From contig CAXXSC010000001.1 of the NCBI GenBank assembly GCA_963668435.2, positions 496,001-560,000 of the forward strand: a stretch of DNA of 64,000 nt, read 5' to 3'. This DNA is from G963668435 sp963668435 (GTDB taxonomy: Bacteria; Latescibacterota; Latescibacteria; Latescibacterales; Latescibacteraceae). Under the pieces are notes generated by a model that saw nothing but the letters and a program-made list of their open reading frames with translations, did no database searches and was not told the origin of the DNA. The position numbers were made by a program, and so were the translations under genes. Below are positions 59,240-64,000 of this stretch, one piece after another; within the stretch, counting starts at the first letter, position 1, and each line of letters opens with the position of its first letter.

Positions 59240-60196
59240 TCAGTTTATGGTCCAGCGCATGACTTTGACTCCGTTTTTCCCCATGCAGAGATAGACAATT
59301 GCGCCCCGGCTGTTCACCACGAGGTCACGGATGCCGAGATATTGCCTGTTCTCGTAAAATGGCAGGCTCGGAACCTGTCCGGAAAGGGCCATTCGCGGTG
59401 TGAACCGGTAAATCCGGGCCGTTTTCCTGATCAGCGATGCGAGCTTAAAATAGCTGTTACCGTCAATGTCTTCCCCGATGAAACTTACACCGAAAGAATC
59501 GTCGAGTTCCTCAAACGTATAGCGGAACTGCACTTCTTTTTCTTTACGGACGATGATTTCCGGCTGTTTGTCCTTCGTGAGCCCGGCACGGTAATTATTT
59601 CCGGAATACTGCCCGATGCTTCCATAACGCCGGAACGGGATGCATTCGGTCCTGTGTACAGTCTCACCGTTCCGTGAAAGTTCGGGCGCCTCACCATTGC
59701 GGGCGAGTGTCGAGAACGAAAGCGAAATTGTATCTTCATGGACACTGATACCGGGGTCATGCCTGATTCGCTTTCCGGGATTGTAGAGGAGGCGCTCGAC
59801 AAGCTCACCGTTCCTGTCATATTTCAGCAACTCGTTTTTTTCACTATTGTTGATCCAGATGTTTTCGTAGGAGTCGACATCCATATGGCCGAGGATGCCG
59901 GTCAGGGCGACCGGGAAGCCGTGAAGGAACTGGCCGTTTGCAGAATAGACTTTCACTGCCTTGTTGACGCTGTCCAGAATGTAGATTGTACCGTTGTCGG
60001 TGACATCCAATGCACCGGGACCGAATTTTGCACCATCGGCCCTGCGTTTGAGGCCAACCGCGTACTGGCCGCTTCCCCATCTGAGTTTCAGTACGGTTTC
60101 TTCATGGTGACGGGCTTCCGAAAGCGATGGGGGCAGTAGCAGCAATATAAGAAGGACTGGTCGGGTCAGGACGCTGGTTTTATTTGTCCACGACAT
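59240..60196 (-). CDS. Secreted six-bladed beta-propeller (NHL-like) protein
   Basis: A 318 aa exported protein with signal peptide (RPVLLILLLLPPSLSEARHH). NHL/6-bladed-propeller type repeats follow: 'GPGALDVTDNGTIYILDSVN', KAVKVYSANGQFLHGF, 'GHMDVDSYENIWINNSEKNE' LLKYDRNGELV, and a last 'GIRDLVVNSRGAIVYLCMGK'. Propellers of this type bind ligands or partners; no catalytic site is evident. The ATG at 60196 is preferred because AGGA lies about eight bases upstream of it and directly abuts the ATG at 60205. Confidence 0.7.
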   Translation of the reverse strand: MSWTNKTSVLTRPVLLILLLLPPSLSEARHHEETVLKLRWGSGQYAVGLKRRADGAKFGPGALDVTDNGTIYILDSVNKAVKVYSANGQFLHGFPVALTGILGHMDVDSYENIWINNSEKNELLKYDRNGELVERLLYNPGKRIRHDPGISVHEDTISLSFSTLARNGEAPELSRNGETVHRTECIPFRRYGSIGQYSGNNYRAGLTKDKQPEIIVRKEKEVQFRYTFEELDDSFGVSFIGEDIDGNSYFKLASLIRKTARIYRFTPRMALSGQVPSLPFYENRQYLGIRDLVVNSRGAIVYLCMGKNGVKVMRWTIN

Positions 60197-60388
60197 ATTG
60201 CCCATTCCTTGTTACAGCTTAAGGCCTGCTCAATTAATTCCATTTATTACGGCGAACGTATCTTTCAGCGCCTGGCCACATTCATGGAGTATCGGCTTAT
60301 CTTATTGATAAATAATAGCTACCGTTGCCTTGTCAGGACACTTATATATGTCGCTCATGTATAAGCGAATAGTATGAGATACCCGTAA

Positions 60389-62377
60389 TTATTTTCTTGG
60401 TTCCCACAGATAATCGCCGTTGCGGTCGATGACAGCGGACATGCGGTTGATTATCACAGTTGCTGCACCATCCTTGAATGTCTCCGCAGCCTCAAATACT
60501 GGATCGATAACATATTCGCCATCGAGACCGATATAACCCCATTTGTTCGTTTTTTCATCAGCACCCATGAGACTGTTCGAGTTCGTGATTTTCTCATAGA
60601 CAATGAATTTTGGCGCCACCTGTACCGCCGCTATGCCGTTTTTGTATGGATACGCCTCGCGGAAACGCTTGTGCAGAAAACAGAATGTGCCTGTTTTGTC
60701 GATATAGGTCCATTTCCTTGAGATTTTCACTGCGGCACGCCCCTCGGAAAAATCGTGTGCATCCTCGAATTCCGGATCAATTACCATTTTCCCGCTTTTA
60801 TCGATAAAACCATATAAGTCGTCCAACGCCACTACGGCATATCCTTCAGAAAAAGAAAATGCCGAATCGAACTGCGGTTCTATCACAATATTTCCGGCGG
60901 TGTCGATATAGCCTGCTTTCCCGCCTTCCCGCATAACAGCGAGGCCCTCGGAAAACGGGCCTGAGTATTGATAATCGGTCGAGAATGCAATAGTACCGTC
61001 CTTTTGCACATACTCGTAAAGTTTTTCGGAGACCGGATGCTCGGCAACGGCGGCCAGTCCCTCGGAAAAAGCTGTAGCTTTGAAATACACGGGTTCAATG
61101 ACAACATTGCCTTCTCTGTCGATATAGCCCCGGCCGTGTTCCATTTTTACAGCGGCCAGCCCTTCGGAGAAATTTCCGGCGTCATAGAACTGATTTTCAA
61201 TAACTGTGTCGCCATTTTTATCGATATATGCCCAGAGCTGGTTTTGCATGACCGGGGCCAAGCCCTCGGAAAATTTTCCGACTTCGTAATAGGCGACATC
61301 CGTAACACGGAGTCCGTCACGGTTGATGAAATACCAGTAGGTTTTATTTTTCGCAATTCCGGTGTTTTTTAAAAATTCCTTTTTGCCGCTGATTCTGCTT
61401 TCCATAATAATGCTGGAGTTCTCAGTGTGTTTGAGGTTAACGCCGCTATTGATTGCTATTGCCGCCAAACCCTCCGAAAACTCGCAGGCGTCCCCATAAA
61501 GGCCCGGGACGGCAGCTTCCCCATTATTGTCGATGTATTGAAGGTACTCGCCGCCGATAGAGACAGCCGCTATACTGTCGCTGAACGATTTCGCCGAGCT
61601 GTAATTTTTTCCGAAGATATTATTGCCGTCTTTATCGATATATTTCCATAAAAGGTCAATGACCGCCGCCTTGCCTTCCTGAAACGGTCCGGCATCGATA
61701 TAGATTGGCGGGAGTATGATCGTGCCGGTTTTGTCTATATATCCCCATTTTCCGTTGATTTTAACCGCGGCCACATCCTCGGAAAAACACTCAGCATCCT
61801 CATAGACCGCGTCGATTACGAGGTCGAAATTTTTATCGATATAACCCCATTTACTTTTGATCTTGACCGGAGCGAGCCCGCAGGAGAATACTCTGACGTC
61901 GACATAGCTGGTTTCGGAAACACGTGTGCCGTTTTTATCGATAAAATAATAAAACGAGGCGTTTTCGCGGGTTTTAATGACAGAAGAGAGGTCTTCGGAG
62001 AACGACCGCGCGCTCATGTAGTTAGTATCAATGACAATGTTGCCGCTATTGTCGATGAAACCGTATCTGCCGTTCAAGCGGATTCTGGCTCTTCCGCACG
62101 TGAATGGGGCGGCAAACTCGAATGAGGGTTCTATGACCACTGCCCCGCTGGCATCGATGAAGCCGTATTTCATGTCCCGCTTGATGACTGCGAGACCCTC
62201 TGAAAAAGGGCTGGCGTATTCGTACTCGGTATTTATAACAAGTTCACCACCGGCATCGATGAATCCGTAACGGCCATTATCCATAACGCGAAACCTGATC
62301 GCCGGATCGTTGTCCGCTGCGGCAGCACCAACGTCGAGGAATATAAGGACGGCAAGCAACAGAAATATTCTTTTCAT
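60389..62377 (-). CDS. Secreted WG-repeat protein
   Basis: A 662 aa exported protein with a signal peptide (MKRIFLLLAVLIFLDVGAAA). About 17 WG-type (KWG/YGFID) repeats of 33-37 residues follow, each of the form '[KR][WY]G[FY]ID..G..VI...Y..A..FSEGLA.V'. Examples are RYGFIDAGGELVINTEYEYA, KWGYIDKTGTIILPPIYIDA and LYGFIDKSGKMVIDPEFEDA. The repeat near residue 290 carries an insertion of about 35 residues. WG-repeat proteins are widespread and their function is mostly unknown. The ATG at 62377 has AGGA upstream and starts the signal peptide directly. A minus-strand promoter lies just upstream. Confidence 0.85.
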   Translation of the reverse strand: MKRIFLLLAVLIFLDVGAAAADNDPAIRFRVMDNGRYGFIDAGGELVINTEYEYASPFSEGLAVIKRDMKYGFIDASGAVVIEPSFEFAAPFTCGRARIRLNGRYGFIDNSGNIVIDTNYMSARSFSEDLSSVIKTRENASFYYFIDKNGTRVSETSYVDVRVFSCGLAPVKIKSKWGYIDKNFDLVIDAVYEDAECFSEDVAAVKINGKWGYIDKTGTIILPPIYIDAGPFQEGKAAVIDLLWKYIDKDGNNIFGKNYSSAKSFSDSIAAVSIGGEYLQYIDNNGEAAVPGLYGDACEFSEGLAAIAINSGVNLKHTENSSIIMESRISGKKEFLKNTGIAKNKTYWYFINRDGLRVTDVAYYEVGKFSEGLAPVMQNQLWAYIDKNGDTVIENQFYDAGNFSEGLAAVKMEHGRGYIDREGNVVIEPVYFKATAFSEGLAAVAEHPVSEKLYEYVQKDGTIAFSTDYQYSGPFSEGLAVMREGGKAGYIDTAGNIVIEPQFDSAFSFSEGYAVVALDDLYGFIDKSGKMVIDPEFEDAHDFSEGRAAVKISRKWTYIDKTGTFCFLHKRFREAYPYKNGIAAVQVAPKFIVYEKITNSNSLMGADEKTNKWGYIGLDGEYVIDPVFEAAETFKDGAATVIINRMSAVIDRNGDYLWEPRK

Positions 62378-62420
62378 GATGCTTTTTCCTGTCGTTTCGG
62401 CAAAACGTTTATTGTGATAA

Positions 62421-62448
62421 AACTTATTAAAAAAACTATTCATGTCAA
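62421..62448 (-). promoter_or_regulatory. Promoter of the WG-repeat gene
   Basis: On the minus strand TTGACA (62443-62448), a 16-base spacer and TAAGTT (62421-62426). The leader would be about 35 bases. Confidence 0.5.
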
Positions 62449-62505
62449 GTCTTTTTTTGTATGTGCTCCAATTTTTTACGATTTCTGCTGTTTTTGACAT
62501 TTTCT

Positions 62506-62534
62506 TTGGAACAACCTTCTGATTTCTTTATATT
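62506..62534 (+). promoter_or_regulatory. Promoter of the MFS transporter gene
   Basis: TTGGAA (62506-62511), a 17-base spacer and TATATT (62529-62534). It is divergent from the WG-repeat promoter and about 75 bases upstream of the transporter ATG. Confidence 0.55.
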
Positions 62535-62616
62535 ACACAATCTTTAGCGGTTTTTCGACCTTTCCTCTTGAGGCCGTCTTTTCAAGGCATTTCACGATAC
62601 AGGAGCTACTGACCGT

Positions 62617-63753
62617 ATGAAAATTCGACGGCTTTCATACCTCTTTTTCGGTCACATGACCTCGGATCTCTATCCCGGCATGCTTTCTCCGCTGCTGCCG
62701 CTTCTGCTTGCCAGATACGATCTTTCAATGGCGACTGCAGGCATACTGGTCATGGTGCTTCAGGCATTCAGCAATCTCGGTCAGCCGCTGGTCGGGATTC
62801 TCAATGATTACCGTCCGATGAAATCCTTTCTCTGGATCGGTCTTCTTGTGTCGGCACTGCCGTTCAGCTTTCTTCTGTCCTATCATTCGGTGTCCTGGAT
62901 GATAGTGGCCCTTGCGGTCTGTGGTATCGGTGTCAGCATATACCACCCGGTAGCTGTCGTCGCCGCCGGAATCATCGCCAAGGAGGACAAGCGGAGCGGT
63001 CTCATGATGGCAATTTTCTCTTCCGGCGGATCGTTCGGTTTCATGATAGCGCCGCTCATTATCGTACTGATAGTCAAGTATCTTGGCGACCATTATTTCC
63101 CCCTGATCATGATACCCGCGCTGGTCATGACTTTTTTATTCATAACTGACAGGAGAGTCGCTGTCTGCGATTGCCAGCATCAGTCGCTGGACGAGTGGTT
63201 TGTCACTCTGCGTGAAAGCAGGCGCGAGCTTTTCCTGCTCTGGATGGTATCCTCGTTCAGGGCTATTGTCAGTCTCAACCTCAGCTCTTTCCTTCCAATT
63301 CTTACAATAGCGAGGGGCGCTTCCTATGCGGCGAGCGCTTATTTCCTGTCTGCATCACTTTTGGCCTCGATGATTGGCATGTTTTTGGGCGGTTATCTGT
63401 CCGATAAGCACGGCCGTCGCAAGATCATGGCAATAACCTTGCTGTTATCCTCACCGCTGCTGCTTGCGTTCCAGTTTACCACGGGGCCTTTCTCGCTCGT
63501 GATGCTGCTGCTCGGAACCGCGGCATTATCATCGACCATTCCGGTTAATATCATGCTGGCCCAGCGTGCGGCTCCGAAACATGCCAGTATCGCCTCCTCA
63601 TTTGTAATGGGCCTGCCGTTTGCTGTCGCGGCACTTGTTGCACCTATGATCGGTGCTCTCGCGGACCGTATCACTATCATTCCCACCATGACAATTATCT
63701 TTTTCGTGCCCCTGCTCGGCGGCGTTACGGTGTTTGCGCTTAAACAGGATTGA
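62617..63753 (+). CDS. MFS transporter, fosmidomycin-resistance (Fsr)-like
   Basis: A 378 aa membrane protein with about 12 helices. The N-terminal 'LFFGHMTSDLYPGMLSPLLP' and GVSIYHPVAVVAA correspond to the conserved 'H...D...' and 'FHP' features of the Fsr branch; the MFS loop after TM8 is GGYLSDKHGRRKIM. The N-terminal equivalent reads LVGILNDYRPMKSFLW. The substrate cannot be inferred: Fsr-like proteins range from drug efflux to sugar and unknown exporters. It has its own promoter and no operon partner. Confidence 0.8.
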   Translation: MKIRRLSYLFFGHMTSDLYPGMLSPLLPLLLARYDLSMATAGILVMVLQAFSNLGQPLVGILNDYRPMKSFLWIGLLVSALPFSFLLSYHSVSWMIVALAVCGIGVSIYHPVAVVAAGIIAKEDKRSGLMMAIFSSGGSFGFMIAPLIIVLIVKYLGDHYFPLIMIPALVMTFLFITDRRVAVCDCQHQSLDEWFVTLRESRRELFLLWMVSSFRAIVSLNLSSFLPILTIARGASYAASAYFLSASLLASMIGMFLGGYLSDKHGRRKIMAITLLLSSPLLLAFQFTTGPFSLVMLLLGTAALSSTIPVNIMLAQRAAPKHASIASSFVMGLPFAVAALVAPMIGALADRITIIPTMTIIFFVPLLGGVTVFALKQD

Positions 63754-63888
63754 TGCCCTAAATAGTTCAAATAGAATAATAACTGTTGCCGTTCTGTTCT
63801 TGTGTTAATTTTCGTTATCCGTCAGTATGTAATTTTGTGACCGGGTAAAGTTAATCAGTCAAAACTGCAGGCCCGTTGAAGGAATATC

Positions 63889-63917
63889 TTGACAATACCG
63901 TGTATAATTCTTACACT
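63889..63917 (+). promoter_or_regulatory. Promoter of the gene leaving the window
   Basis: TTGACA (63889-63894), a 17-base spacer and TACACT (63912-63917). A TATAAT word at 63903-63908 is too close to this -35 box to be paired with it. Confidence 0.5.
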
Positions 63918-63986
63918 TATGTTGTTGCGCTCCTGTCAGAAATCTAAATAGTGGCAATAAACAAATTAATTGAAGAGGAGTCTGCC

Positions 63987-64000
63987 ATGAAAAGGAACAA
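63987..64000 (+). CDS. Start of a gene cut by the window edge
   Basis: ATG AAA AGG AAC with GAGGAG seven bases upstream and a promoter 70 bases further up. Only four codons (MKRN) are visible, so no function can be assigned. Confidence 0.6.

Noticed and set aside
63889..63908. TTGACA with TATAAT at 63903 as a promoter
   Set aside because: The spacer is only eight bases; TACACT at 63912 gives the correct 17-base spacing and was used instead.

Overview
The window reads as chromosomal DNA of a Gram-negative (diderm) bacterium, about 55% G+C. It encodes a lipid A-type acyltransferase, a TonB/ExbB/ExbD system, outer-membrane beta-barrels, lipoproteins and a Wza/Wzc polysaccharide export pair. Two secreted beta-helix proteins end in a 'NPSPNPFNPST...LLLR' type domain, a type IX/FlgD-like C-terminal sorting domain common in the Bacteroidota-Chlorobi-Fibrobacterota (FCB) superphylum and neighbouring candidate phyla. 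With the Na+-NQR operon and tandem amidohydrolases this points to an uncultured FCB-like lineage; the exact phylum is inference. No tRNA, rRNA, CRISPR array, integrase or transposase gene was seen.

Layout. 0-4 kb: end of an SPFH protein, a CBM9-like secreted protein, a phosphohexomutase, a gamma-carbonic-anhydrase-like protein and a GntR regulator. 4-10 kb (minus strand): a complete Na+-translocating NADH:quinone reductase operon nqrABCDEF whose NqrA carries two extra [4Fe-4S] motifs. 10-16 kb (minus): a lipoprotein phosphodiesterase, rdgB, rph, a DnaC/DnaI-like ATPase, an N-acetylmuramoyl-L-alanine amidase and smpB. 16-21 kb: a Tat-type SIS-like protein, an HDOD protein, a TIM-barrel-like protein and a candidate small RNA. 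21-25 kb (minus): etfB-etfA-D-lactate/glycolate dehydrogenase, the gene set of an electron-bifurcating lactate dehydrogenase. 25-37.5 kb: an approximately 8 kb segment (two amidohydrolases, a membrane metallopeptidase, and a TetR-controlled group) between two approximately 2.15 kb inverted repeats, each holding one paralogous surface protein with a divergent A+T-rich centre. 37.8-46 kb: acyltransferase, coaE, single-domain response regulator, Wza, Wzc, cytidylate-kinase-like protein, TPR protein, SDR. 46-49 kb (minus): nucleoside transporter, methyltransferase, AlkD-like protein. 49-59 kb: a TPR protein, outer-membrane barrel, ExbB, ExbD, TonB, lipoprotein and uvrB. 59-64 kb: beta-propeller, WG-repeat protein, MFS transporter and the start of another gene.

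The most unusual signal lies in the intergenic DNA. A dispersed modular element occurs about ten times between 16 and 36 kb. Its linkers are conserved, while the arms of its hairpins change from copy to copy in complementary pairs, so the fold is kept although the sequence is not. A second family based on C5/G5 arms behaves the same way. These elements end several genes, act as probable terminators, and in one case supply the last codons of a gene. Together with the inverted-repeat surface-protein pair they are the best candidates for something undescribed.

Functional links. Lactate oxidation by the Ldh-Etf complex and NADH oxidation by Na+-NQR would together feed a sodium-based energy budget. 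The envelope genes (Wza/Wzc, TonB system, acyltransferase, amidase) describe an outer membrane with exported polysaccharide.
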